Below, in pieces: positions 42,053 to 53,031 of a DNA stretch of 64,000 nt (positions are counted from its first letter, which is position 1; each line of letters starts with the position of its first letter). The DNA comes from Ypsolopha sequella. Its lineage: Eukaryota > Arthropoda > Insecta > Lepidoptera > Ypsolophidae. Location of the stretch: assembly GCA_934047225.1 (NCBI GenBank), contig OW204012.1, positions 7,378,001 through 7,442,000 of the forward strand, given 5' to 3'. The notes below the pieces were generated by a model. The model saw nothing but the letters and a program-made list of their open reading frames with translations. It was not told the origin of the DNA and made no database searches. The translations under genes and the position numbers were made by a program.

Positions 42053-42743
42053 ATGCTACGAGGGCAGGAGCCGAGCTATTTAATACAAACGCAGTTTTTC
42101 GAGCGAGCGCTATATTTCGGTTGTCGTAACAGCCACGGCTCAGAGCGCGCTATTCTAAACAATAATGAAACGTCATAGAGTTCAGTTCTACTTGATGCAA
42201 AGTCAGGTTCTTAATCTCGGTTACACATACTCTTAATGGAAGATTAAATAGGAGACGATCTAGGCGAGCATCCTTCAGTTCTAGATCTAATCGAAGCTTA
42301 CCATCAGGCACGAACGCGAATAAAAAAAAAATAACTTTTTTTATTTTATGGCTTACCGAAACTAAAATAATTCTACTGGGGAAATTAAAGAATACTTTAA
42401 CTTAAGGCAATAAGTGTCGCCTAATTAACAGTTCGATGGTTGTCGGTACGAATAACGCCAGAAACGACATTGAAATAACGTTCATATCAGCGTGCAATGC
42501 ATATTGGCTGTTATGACGCTCGCTGCTTCTTTATTTCACATGGGCGTGATTGTTCGATTTAATAACCCTATGTTACGTTTATAGCTATCAAATGTATCTA
42601 TTACACAAAACATAAATTAATTAAATCGGCCAGGCCGCTTAAGAGCAGTAAGGAATTCAAGCCAAAAAACACCATTCGGTTGAAATTTATTTTCGTGTAG
42701 AAGATTTGGTGGCATTCAAAAGAAAAATGTTGCATACTTTGTG
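42053..42743. other. Mostly unassigned
   Basis: Contains a TTAAGGCAATAAGTGTCGCCTAATTAA remnant of the TTAAGGCG family near 42400-42426 in which the body is almost completely deleted, followed by the 90-bp motif at 42425-42510. No gene seen. Confidence 0.4.
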
Positions 42744-43035
42744 TTCCATCCATCCATCACCCTAGTTCGTCCACTGCTGGACATAAGCCTTTCCAGGACT
42801 TTGCCACTCCCGGCGGTCATCCTGGAAGAATTGCCCAAACTCACATACGCTGGGCAGGCGGATTGGTGAGCGCAGTGCCGGAACCCTCGCACCAGTGACG
42901 CCGCTGCCCATCACCAGTCTGTTCCATATAAGACCCGGCTATTAGGGATGGATATACCGCCATCCATCGGTCCTAGGCATGGTGTACCTCCTGGTTTTTT
43001 GCCTGTGAGCTGTCCTCTTACTCTCCCCCGAATTC
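42744..43035 (-). mobile_element. RTE-type LINE 3' end (type 2), copy 3 of 3
   Basis: Starts 'tccatccatccatcacccta' and ends 'gctgtcctcttactctcccc'. Colinear with 36625-36925 and more similar to it than to 34245-34530 in overall span. Confidence 0.65.
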
Positions 43036-43039
43036 AACG

Positions 43040-43347
43040 CTTCTAGCTACAACGCTAAATATTTCATGGTAAGGGTGAAATTTTATTTACCGCGAAGTTT
43101 ATTTTGTAAATATCACAGTAAATACATGTTTAAATTACTTATGAGTGAAATGAAATTCATTTGGATGTCTTATTTGCGTTATTTGAAGAGTTAGAACAAT
43201 TTGCCACGCCTCAATACAACATTTTTACAATATGTTTGTTCTAACGCGTTCGGTTGAGAAATGAGAGGCCCACAGGTTATGTCTTGACGTATTGATCAAA
43301 TGGGTGCGTCGCAGTCACGGCTTTCATGGCATTTCTATTCCTACGTA
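43040..43347. repeat. Dispersed repeat pair, copy 1 (other at 62247-62549)
   Basis: About 305 bp shared: 'agctacaacgctaaatattt', 'cagtaaatacatgtttaaat', 'gagaaatgagaggccc.c.gg', 'cgtattgatcaaat'. The pair is colinear with few differences. No terminal structure recognised. Confidence 0.7.
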
Positions 43348-43897
43348 TTAATAGTTCTGTGGGCGATACCAAGCCCCTTAAACGCCTAATCTGACATTCA
43401 TTCAATAGGCCTTTAATTATATAAGAATTGGAATTAGTTTTTATTTGTAAGCTGATAAAAAAAACAAAGACTTGTTCAACGACACATACAAAAACAAAAT
43501 GAACACAAATATTATATAAACAGACAAACAAATCAACTCCTGGCTACCATTAGACAACCTAAAGCTTTATCTTTGCATCGGCGTCCAAGCCCGGCGGTAT
43601 GAGGTGACTTTGAAACGACGTCTTTTTTTACTTGTTGTAAGAGATTCCACTGATGTGTCGGTAGATTTTTAAATACCTTTGTTTTGACGTCGAGCGACAT
43701 TTTTTTGAACATTAACAACACTACAGAAATGTTTTATGGGTTTTGTTTTGTTATTTTGATTTTATAAATGCTCAAGAGGTTTTTATGACTTTTTTAGAAA
43801 ATTCAATTCATACTCGTATATTTACTTATTCGACTGAAGACGGCCACAAGTTGGCCGAAATATATTTCGAAACTAATTAATACTTTTTTATTTATAT

Positions 43898-44156
43898 AAG
43901 GTCTTTCAATTTAAATGGAAAGTAATTTAGGAGGTGATTCAGTATCGTTAATACATCACATTCCACTGCAAAGTACTTTTTTTTTGCGCGAAATTTTTCT
44001 TCACTTGTCCATACAAACAGAGTCAGCTGATCGGACCACTTTGTACTGAGAAGTGAAAAAAAAGTTCGCGCAAAAAAGTGCTTTGCAGTGGAATGTGATA
44101 TATTAACGATACTGAATCACCTCCTAAATTACTTTCCATTTAAATTGAAAGACCTT
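43898..44156. mobile_element. TA-flanked MITE AAGGTCTTTC, copy 1
   Basis: Arms of about 110 bp beginning AAGGTCTTTCAATTTAAATG and ending CATTTAAATTGAAAGACCTT, inserted in TATA. The centre reads 'tgtccatacaaacagagtca'. Confidence 0.85.
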
Positions 44157-44459
44157 ATATATTATAATCTATCTAAAACAATAAAACGACAAAAAAAGGC
44201 TTAAAAACATTATTTATTCGTATGACAATAATAAATCTAAATTTGGATGAATTTCAGTCATTAAAAAGCCAAAAACTGACCACATTCTTGTCTATGAAAA
44301 ATTTTCAATAAAGAGCCAATGCTGCAATTTGAAAAAAAAAAAGAATCAATATTTTGGTCAAGTAATACATCATTCTTATCTATGGCACAGCTGTTTTTAT
44401 TTTACGGTATTAATTTTGTCTGCATGATAAAAGTTGTTTGTGTAAACAAGACCTCTATT

Positions 44460-44883
44460 TTAAGGCGATACCAAAAAAAGGGGGTTTTTTCGAATCCATC
44501 TACTCCACTCCAGTGTCATCTACGTGTTTAATTTTCGAGTAAATGTTCATTGAGTATCTGTTTAAGATTCTCACTGAAGGAAAACGCGATTGGATGAAAT
44601 TTTCTCAATAGAATTTAATTTTGAAAAGACCTCTAAATTGTTTTATTTTTTCCTGTAATTCTGAAATCCTAACTAATTTCATTGTGAAATTGCATTCAAA
44701 ATGTAGATATTATGTATTTGTACAGTCTCCTTGAAAATATTTTTGACAAAATAGCTTAGTACATTTTATATTAATAAAAAAACGTCTTTTTGCTACTTTT
44801 CCACGAATCCGTCCCACTCGCATTGAGAGTTTTTTTTGCATATGGAGTAACAGGGACGCTAAAACTTTTACGTATCGCCTTAA
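44460..44883. mobile_element. TTAA-flanked MITE (TTAAGGCG family), well preserved
   Basis: TTAAGGCGATACC and ACGTATCGCCTTAA. Same orientation as 4598-5050, inverse of 18122-18546. TTAA is conserved at both ends. Confidence 0.8.
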
Positions 44884-45176
44884 CCAACGAATACTTTTCA
44901 CGGGTGCTCAAACAAAAATCAGTCAAATCCACGAAATATCATGGAAAACTGTTTCTCCTGGGCAGAAAATATATATAAAAGTATTTTTTTAGACTTAGAC
45001 TATAATATAGTAAATTAAACATATTTTTAATGAATTTCTAAATTCAAAATTCAAAAATTCAAGAAAACATATTTTTAATGAATTTCTAAGACTGTTGCCG
45101 AACAATAAAGTTCGAAATATATCTCAAAAATATGATTCAAATGTGTTTTTAAACTTCTGTTTAACTAAACACATAT

Positions 45177-45440
45177 ACAAGGTGACTTTTTGATCATCGT
45201 CCAAATTCATACTGGAGGCTTGATAAGTGATCAATATTTTGGATCAGTAACAATTTTTGTGATATTCGTAAAATGAAATTTCGGCTTCCGATAGAAATTC
45301 AGTTCCAGTCCCGAGTGAATCGCTATGGGGAGTCAAAATTTAATTTTACGAATTTCACCAAAATTTGTATTGATCCATGATACTGATCACTTACCAAGCC
45401 ACCAGTATGAATTTGGACGATGATCAAAAAGTCACATTGT
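45177..45440. mobile_element. MITE ACAAGGTGAC...GTCACATTGT
   Basis: Same family as 6735-6998. The arms share 'aaattcatactggaggcttg' and 'caagccaccagtatgaattt'. TA-rich flanks. It abuts the 45451-45674 MITE. Confidence 0.75.
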
Positions 45441-45450
45441 ATATATATAT

Positions 45451-45674
45451 AAGGTCTTTCAATTTAAATGGAAAGTAATTTAGGAGGTGATTCAGTATCG
45501 TTAATACATCACATTCCACTGCAAAGGACTTTTTTTGCGCGAACTTTGTTTTCACTTCTCAGTACAAAGTGGTCCGATCAGCTGACTCAGTTTGTATGGA
45601 CAAGTGAAGAAAAAGATGTATTAACGATACTGAATCACCTCCTAAATTACTTTCCATTTAAATTGAAAGACATT
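45451..45674. mobile_element. TA-flanked MITE AAGGTCTTTC, copy 2
   Basis: Same arms as 43898-44156 but with the centre inverted (cagctgactcagtttgtatg versus catacaaacagagtcagctg), so the element sits in the opposite orientation. Part of the right inner arm is deleted. The 70-codon frame across it is not a gene. Confidence 0.8.
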
Positions 45675-46416
45675 ATTTAAATATTAAAATATAAATGTTA
45701 TGTTAATTTGTTCATTAATACATGTTAATTTGTTTATCTTTCTGTTGGCTACCAAGGGTTGCCTGGAAGATATTGATATTAGCAATAAGTGCCGCCCTTG
45801 TACACCATGTTTAATTGTTTATTGTGTCTTTTAAGTTATTTGTGTAAATGTGCAAAAAGTGCTATAAATAAAATAAAATAATGACGACAAATAAGACTTA
45901 ATACATCTTTAATTTTTATTGTATTTTTTTTATTATTATGTTACAGAGGATAGATCATGAACACCCTTCCAATTCTTAGTTTAAATATACCCAAACACAA
46001 AGTTTTTTTTTTTTTTTTATTTTGTTATTCTGAATAGTAATTAACTAATCCCATCCATTGTTTGCACAAAAACACATGAAATTATTTGCCCCTTATATTT
46101 AAAATGTATCTTGACATTTACACATTCTCGACACGCGATACGATCGTCATATAAAACCAATTTTCTAACCAAAACTGGTAGAACAAAACGCAAATAAAAC
46201 AAAAATACGCCACTTCCCATTGTTACGACACACAAAAAAGGATTCAGCAAAAAGGCTCGCGATTCGCATTCGATACCGCTAACCAAATCCAAGCAACCGC
46301 CTTTTAGCAAAAAAAAAGCTACACAAATGGTCGTATTAGAGTATTCTTTTTGCCCAAAAACGTAGTTCCCGGATAAAATCGAAACTAACTCGAAGATAAA
46401 AACTAAATTTGGAAAA
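45675..46416. other. No recognised feature
   Basis: A possible polyadenylation-type stretch (aataaaataaaataatg) near 45868 and a T run near 46005. The 89-codon minus frame (46041-46310) has no recognised domain. Confidence 0.35.
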
Positions 46417-47205
46417 CATTTTTATTTATTTATTTATCACCAACAATATAACACTATCCTTACAGCTAGGTCAATGTGATAGTGAAAAACTTATTATCTA
46501 TACTTACAAATAACTATATTACAAAAACACATTAAAAACAAAGCAGATACAATTCTATTACACGACAACAACAACAACAGGTAAAATCATTCATGTTATG
46601 TACAGTCATAAGTAACAAATAACATATAACGCTGTTCGTATGAACTCACTCAGGGAACAGTGAAATATGTCAATATGGTCATGGATCCTATTAAGCAGCT
46701 CCAGCGCTCGTGTCAGAGAAGCCTTCTGGTGGAGGTTGGTCTTACTGCGCCCTATCTTAAACAGTCTGCCTGCGGGCCTATTATGTATCTCTAGTTGCCT
46801 TCTGTACTAGGTGCCTATCATCAAAAACATAGATATACTATCGAATTCCGATTTCCTAAGGATATGTTCGCACTTGACGTGACGACACAGATTGTTAATA
46901 GTTCAATACCCACTAAAGGCAATTTTGAAATTTCAGTTTTTATCTATGTTTTTGATGATAGGCACCTCGTTCAGTTGGCAACTAAAGATACAGAATAGGG
47001 GGGCTGCTCTGCCGTGCCCTTAGTGAGTCATTGGGCACCCTTAACTTACATTTCGCGAGCAAAACTAAATTAAATTTTCTACGCCGTACCCTAAACAAGT
47101 ATGACACCATAGCAAGTTCGCGCCTAACTTCTAGCTGATTATGTCCCACCCAGTTGGAACAAAAGAAAACAATAAAACGCAGTCCATATCGATCTTACAG
47201 ATCTT
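46417..47205 (-). pseudogene. LINE reverse transcriptase C-terminal remnant split by a MITE
   Basis: On the minus strand an open frame runs from about 47203 to 47005 (landmarks FFCSNWVGHNQLEVRRELAM and VRRRKFNLVLLAKCKLRVPN), then is interrupted by the 46777-46999 MITE. It resumes at 46776 (GRLFKIGRSKTNLHQKAS, ALELLNRIHDHIDIF) and stops at 46606-46608. The 3' end has an A-rich tail in the element's sense (minus of 'tttttatttatttatttatc' at 46420). The pattern is like the region C-terminal to the RT domain in Jockey/CR1-type LINEs. The family call is by resemblance only. The 5' end is truncated before the catalytic domain. Confidence 0.55.
46777..46999 (+). mobile_element. CCTATTATGTATC MITE, copy 1
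   Basis: Ends CCTATTATGTATCTCTAGTTGCC and GGCAACTAAAGATACAGAATAGG. Inner arms pair 'tatcatcaaaaacatagata' with 'tatctatgtttttgatgata'. Inserted in the LINE remnant. Other copies: 47859, 53829 (inverted), 54063 and an interrupted one at 56583. Confidence 0.8.
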
Positions 47206-47397
47206 TAGCAACACTATTAATTGAGAAATAATATCCAAATTATTAATTAATTATTAATTTTGTATCCTGTGCCAAGCGGATGGTATAAAGATTCTAATGA
47301 CACCTCATTCATACAAAATGGTTAAAGCGTTCAAAAGATTATGATGGAATAAATAAAAATACATACATGAACTCTGAAAACAATACACTCCTTTCAG
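47206..47397. other. No recognised feature
   Basis: Short AT-rich spacer between the LINE remnant and the SINE fragment. Confidence 0.3.
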
Positions 47398-47580
47398 TCG
47401 TGTGAAAAGCGTGTATTTGTCCCCGAAGTACGGTGATAGAGCTCACCACGTATCATGTTGGGACGTAATAATCGTCGTTGAAAAGCGGGTGTATCGAGTG
47501 TGGACTTTGACTTTCAGTTTGTACCTGGAATCACCTCTGACACCCCCTCGGGGATTCATGTCGTGACGTGATGCGATTTT
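47398..47580 (+). mobile_element. SINE body fragment
   Basis: 'gtgtatttgtccccgaagta', 'gggacgtaataatcgtcg' and 'gacaccccctcggggattca' then 'tgtcgtgacgtgatg'. Same family as 40330-40500. Confidence 0.55.
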
Positions 47581-47858
47581 ATGCGAAAATTTTGATGTAA
47601 ATGTGATAAATGCGAATTTAAAAAATTTGAGTATTTTCCGCGAAATAAAAAAATTCTGTAGATTACTTTGATATGATTCGTTTTTGGCGTCACTCAAATA
47701 ACGCAAAAAATGAGCAAATAGATGGATATACTCAATTTCATAGGTTAATCCTTCAATCTATACACAGAAACGAAGATCCCAAAGTGAAAGACATTTTGCT
47801 CGCTGTACAATGCTGCTTTTCATCCATTGCTAAAGCAGCATTACAGAGCATCTGCGAG

Positions 47859-48081
47859 CCTATTATGTATCTCTAGTTGCCTTCTGGACTGGGTGTCTAT
47901 CATCAAAAACATAGATATACTATCGAATTCCGATTGTCTAAGGGCATGTTAGCACTTGAAGTGACGACACAGTTCGTAAATAGTTCAATACCCACTAAAA
48001 GCAATTTTGAAAGTTTAGTTTTTATCTATGTTTTTGACGATAGGCACCCTGTGCAGTTGGCAACTTAAGATACAGAATAGG
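47859..48081 (+). mobile_element. CCTATTATGTATC MITE, copy 2
   Basis: Left flank 'tctgcgagCCTATT' and right 'AATAGGggggctgg' match those of copy 1 (ctgcgggCCTATT and AATAGGggggctgc), so the element is slightly longer than the symmetric core on both sides. Confidence 0.8.
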
Positions 48082-48849
48082 GGGGCTGGAGTCCAATCAA
48101 CAGTGTAGACGCAGAACGGTTCTTCAGCAAGTACAATGTCGTTGTAATATACCGAAGAACAGCTCTTGAAGAGCCGAATGTTGAAATTGCAACTATGTTA
48201 ACATTGAATTATTGTTAATATAGTGTTTCTTTCGAAAACATACGTTTTTCTTTTCGTTATTACGATAGGTAAGGTCGACAAGATTCCCGCCTGTCCAGTT
48301 TCAAAACCTTGTTGCTTGCATGAGGCGATCTCAGTTAGCCCCGCCTTTTATTTTGTTGACCAATGAAAGTTTATGAGAGACACTTTTTGTGGCGTTTTCG
48401 GGTCCATCAGACTTCATTATTCACGTGTTGGTTATTGTGTGAATGACTATTGGCAGACAACAACTGGCAAGGCGGGGGGGCTAGCGGAAGATACCGCGAA
48501 CCACTGCACACAAAACAAGCTCTTAAGGTGGACAGGCAGGAATCTTGTCGAATGTACTTAAAAAAATGCGAAATTGTTGCGAAATTTCCTTATCATTGAA
48601 AAAAAAAATGCGAAACTCATGTTTTTTATTTGCGAAAATTCCGTACCTCTAATTATAATTTATGACTAAAAGATGAGATGGATTACAGTTACATGAAATT
48701 TTTCCTGCGATACGCGAAATATCTCAATAAATTTCATCATAAAACTCTCCATGTCACCAGGGAATCCAGTATGGAGGCTAGTGTCACAGTTTATTATGTT
48801 AGTTATTTATTGGTGTCAATAAATATATTTTTCATTTTTCATTTCCTAA
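48082..48849. other. No recognised feature
   Basis: Contains inverted pairs 'gacaagattcccgcctgtcc' near 48270 and 'ggacaggcaggaatcttgtc' near 48531, so 48265-48550 is probably a further foldback element with a non-coding interior. No gene seen. Confidence 0.45.
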
Positions 48850-48976
48850 GGGCCTGTTTCACCACTTCCAGATAAGTGCCTGATAGTTATATGTGACATA
48901 TAACGAATACAAAATGTGTTCCATTTTTAAACTTATCTTCTGGATATCACTTATCTGGAAGTGGTGAAACAGGCCC
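48850..48976. mobile_element. PIF/Harbinger-like MITE with TAA duplication
   Basis: GGGCCTGTTTCACCACTTCC and GGAAGTGGTGAAACAGGCCC are perfect inverted ends. TAA trinucleotides flank both sides (48847-48849, 48977-48979), the target duplication typical of Harbinger elements. 127 bp. Confidence 0.8.
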
Positions 48977-49079
48977 TAAATCATTGCCAGTGCGTCCACA
49001 GATATCAGACCTTCACTCACTCGAACATGATTTAGAAAGAAATTGAATCATTATGTATGTATGTACTTAATACGTCAGC

Positions 49080-49246
49080 TTATAGAATAGAATAGAATAG
49101 AATAGTTTATTTACCAAAAAGAAAATTACATTAGATCTTTAACTTAATTAAAGTTCAGTACATTAACAGTGGTCCCCAAAACTAGGTCGAGCCTGAACCG
49201 CGGGGGCCTAATAGAACTACATTTGTAATCGTATTGACTATAGATC
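49080..49246 (-). mobile_element. LINE 3' tail (minus strand)
   Basis: On the minus strand the end reads 'ttggtaaataaactattctattctattctat', a 3' UTR with a pentanucleotide tail. The 160-bp MITE at 49248-49409 interrupts it. Confidence 0.5.
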
Positions 49247-49247
49247 A

Positions 49248-49409
49248 GGGGCTCTGCCGCGTAATTCTCATTTGTATCAACTTCAAGCAAATGCTTGCGA
49301 AATTCAACGCGTGCAAAAGAGATGGCATGTGAGGCGGGCGTCGTCGCACGCACGACAAATTTCAATCTCAAGTTGATGTTGATGAAAATGAGAATTACGC
49401 GGTAGACCC
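49248..49409. mobile_element. 160-bp MITE with GGGTCTACCGCG ends, copy 3 of 3
   Basis: Ends GGGCTCTGCCGCGTAATTCT and AGAATTACGCGGTAGACCC. Same interior as 8363 and 10737. No clear target duplication. Confidence 0.8.
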
Positions 49410-50663
49410 GCTGTTTAACAGATTGTTATGACTACAGTGATTTTAATTATTTAATGTGTATGTAGAAAATATGATAAGTGTGAGGGTGAGGGAGAGGGTG
49501 TGAAAGGCTGTGTGGGAGGGTATTTGTATGTATGTTTTGAACAAAGGTACGATCGTGTCTATTGTATTCAATTGTCATCTCAAATCAATAATTCTACGGG
49601 TTAATATATTAGGTGCTACTTATGTTGTATGCTAAATAACGTTACCCTGCGGCGAAATTACAAAGGATTTGAGTCACTACTCAAACTAAAATAGATGAGC
49701 TTTTGTTCGTGGAAATTTCTACTACAATACCTAATCCATTTTAGTCAAGAATTGGACTAAAATGGTATAGGCTTTGTAATTTTGCTACCCTGCGAGGTGT
49801 CCACGGAAGACCAGCGTCGTGGTACAGAATGGTGGCATGCACAGAACTATTAATAACACATGCTGAGTGGTGGCCTTTTTAGTTACACCATTTAGTTTAG
49901 TTGTGTGACACCATTACATCTTTTTCGATTCTATTCTATTCTATAATCCGTTTCATATTTTAATTATGAATTCAAACTGCAGTACCTAGTTACAAAACTT
50001 ACAAATCTAAAAGGAGATTAAGATGACTCGTCATCATCAGGCCTCGTCGTAATTTGTGTATCATTTCTTGAAGATGATATACCAAAAACATTAATGTGAA
50101 AAAGGGGCCGAGTTCAGTACAAAGACGTTCAGGAAAGTCGGCTTTGCCGAAATAAGAATTAAGATCAAATTGGGTGCCGATGTTGATGTCATAAATTTCA
50201 ATTAATTTTATTCTGCAACAATATAAATTGTGTTCGAAATAACATATTCACAGTAAATAGATATGAATACATGATTTACATAATAATTAGTATGAGCAGT
50301 AATTCAGCAGTATAAAATATAATAATGTAAAATAATTAATTACAACGTCAAAAATATTAAATTTAAAGACGATATTTTATAATATTAAAGTCCATTTAAC
50401 AATAAATAATAGTTTATTAGTAATCACTAATTACATTCAATGTCAAGAGACAAATATTAAAACACATAAACATGAGCATAACTGCAAAAATGTACAACGT
50501 TCTCCACTTGTTTTAAAAGACGGTTTGTAAGGGTCCTTGCTACTGAATAATAAAACTTGACAAGTTGAAGTATAACATCATCATCATACATGTAAATATT
50601 TGACTATGACCGGTGCACCAGCCTTTTCTTTTTCAAACTCTACACGTGTGTCTATATTCCACT
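49410..50663. other. Mostly unassigned
   Basis: 'gttaccctgcggcgaaattacaaagga' near 49641 and 'tttgtaattttgctaccctgc' near 49772 are inverted and may mark a decayed element. A second ATTCT run lies at 49930-49945. The rest is AT-rich without a gene. Confidence 0.4.
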
Positions 50664-51806
50664 AGGACCATCAATCGAAGTCTTCGAAGATCAATATAGC
50701 TGGTATGAATCCATCAGGACCATCAATCGAAGTCTTCGAAGATCAATATAGCTGGTATGAATCCATCAGGACCATCAATCGAAGTCTTTGAAGATCAATA
50801 TAGCTGGTATGAATCCATCAGGACCATCAATCGAAGTCTTCGAAGATCAATATAGCTGGTATGAATCCTTCAGGACCATCAATCGAAGTCTTCGAAGATC
50901 AATATAGCTGGTATGAATCCTTCAGGACCATCAATCGAAGTCTTCAAAGATCAATATAGCTGGTATGAATCCATCAGGACCATCAATCGAAGTCTTCGAA
51001 GATCAATATAGCTGGTATGAATCCTTCAGGACCATCAATCGAAGTCTTCGAAGATCAATATAGCTGGTATGAATCCATCAGGACCATCAATCGAAGTCTT
51101 CGAAGATCAATATAGCTGGTATGAATCCATCAGGACCATCAATCGAAGTCTTCGAAGATCAATATAGCTGGTATGAATCCATCAGGACCATCAATCGAAG
51201 TCTTCGAAGATCAATATAGCTGGTATGAATCCATCAGGACCATCAATCGAAGTCTTCGAAGATCAATATAGCTGGTATGAATCCTTCAGGACCATCAATC
51301 GAAGTCTTCGAAGATCAATATAGCTGGTATGAATCCTTCAGGACCATCAATCGAAGTCTTCGAAGATCAATATAGCTGGTATGTATCCATTAGGACCATC
51401 AATCGAAGTCTTCGAAGATCAATATAGCTGGTATGTATCCTTCAGGACCACCAATCGAAAACTTCGAAGATCAATATAGCTGGTATGTATCCATCAGGAC
51501 CATCAATCGAAGTCTTCGAAGATCAATATAGCTGGTATGAATCCTTCAGGACCATCAATCGAAGTCTTCGAAGATCAATATTATAGCTGGTATGAATCCA
51601 TCAGGACCATCAATCGAAGTCTTCGAAGATCAATATAGCTGGTATGAATCCATCAGGACCATCAATCGAAGTCTTCGAAGATCAATATAGCTGGTATGAA
51701 TCCATCAGGACCATCAATCGAAGTCTTCGAAGATCAATATAGCTGGTATGAATCCATCAGGACCATCAATCGAAGTCTTCGAAGATCAATATAGCTGGTA
51801 TAAATC
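50664..51806. repeat. 52-bp tandem array, about 22 copies
   Basis: The unit begins AGGACCATCAATCGAAGTCT, contains the 10-bp palindrome TCTTCGAAGA, and continues 'tcaatatagctggtatgaat'. Starts fall every 52 bases from 50664 to 51759, with one 3-base insertion near 51579. Variation is concentrated at ccATc/ccTTc and 'tatgAat/tatgTat'. The period is not a multiple of three, so no frame is maintained. A minisatellite-type array. Confidence 0.95.
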
Positions 51807-52165
51807 AAAGTCTAAAAGTAACATTAATGTTTACTTTATAAATCTTCGGTCCTCAAAAACTGATTAGAATCTTTACCAAATTGGTGATGCAGAAAGTTTT
51901 AATCCGTTTTATATTTGCAAACAGACAGTCTGTTTGTTCATGATCGTTAGCAGTAATCACAGTTTCATTGCGATGATTTGAAAATTATTTGTTGGAGAAA
52001 GAAAGTTTTCTTGTCAATAGTCAAACAGACTTTCTCGTCGTCATTAAAAATAAGGAACGTGTTGTGGTTTCAATATTAGAAATATATAGGTGTTTTGGAT
52101 GAAAACAAACACTTGTTTTGGGTTTTGTTGTCATTCTTAGACAATGCTTATTATAAATTATTTTT
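51807..52165. other. No recognised feature
   Basis: AT-rich spacer after the array. 'acagacagtctgttt' forms a small hairpin near 51922. No gene seen. Confidence 0.3.
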
Positions 52166-52530
52166 CAATGCAAGTGCTCGTAAAGGCCACTTTATATGCA
52201 TCAAAACCGAACAAAAAGTCGATTATTTTGCCCTAGGGCTTTATTATTATTATTATTTTTAATTTATTTACAATGGTTGGCTAACCTGCAACTTTTTCTG
52301 TGTACCATAAATTTTATACTTTTTTTTCCACTGTTTAACGGCTCTGGATACAGTCCTTTTAAGCTAATTATCATTTAAAGTTCACAAGATTATATTTGTT
52401 TTATTTCCTCACACTATGCATTGAAAAACGTAGCATGATACACGGGCGTAAGAGCAATAAATTACTCGGTTACGTTTAAATCGTATCGTCCTCGTAATTT
52501 ATTCCTTTGCGCCCTTGTAGCATAAACTAC
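52166..52530 (+). mobile_element. AATGCAAGTGCTCG family repeat, copy 5 of 5
   Basis: Start 'caatgcaagtgctcgtaaag', end 'cataaactacta'. The central hairpin is shortened ('aaacactcgctacgctcgtg' is missing). The 60-codon frame in it is repeat-borne. Confidence 0.7.
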
Positions 52531-52732
52531 TAATGTTTACTAAATAAACTACTAAATCGATAAGGCGAAACTAGTTGGGGTAATTGTGCAATAAAGTAAA
52601 TTGTGAAACAGTACAAATGTTTGTTTTCATCCATGATGATGTTTCACCAAGAGCCGACAATCGCAAGTATTAACTTTATATAGGTATTTGCCATAGTACC
52701 AAATGTGAAGCTTAGAACTTAAATTTTAATTA

Positions 52733-53031
52733 AAAAAAAACCGGCCCAGTGCGAGTCGGACTCGCGCACGAAGGGTTCCGTACCATTATCTATAAAAACG
52801 GCAAAAAAACATGTCTGTTGTATGGGAGCCCTGTGAAATATTTATTTTATTCTGTTTTTTAGTGTTTGTTGTTATAGCGGCAACAGAAATACATCATCTG
52901 TGAAAATTTCAACTGTCTAACTATCACGGTTCATGAGATACAGCCTGTTGACAGACGGACAGACAGACGGACAGTGGAGTCTTAGTAATAGGGTCCCGTT
53001 GGTTACCCTTTGGGTACGGAGCCCTAAAAAA
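52733..53031 (+). mobile_element. GGGTTCCGTA family repeat, copy D
   Basis: The longest copy: 'ccggcccagtgcgagtcgga', 'gcacgaagggttccgtacca', 'atagcggcaacagaaataca', ending 'gggtacggagccctaaaaaa'. Confidence 0.75.

Noticed and set aside
50664..51806. CRISPR array
   Set aside because: The 52-bp units are continuous tandem copies without variable spacers.
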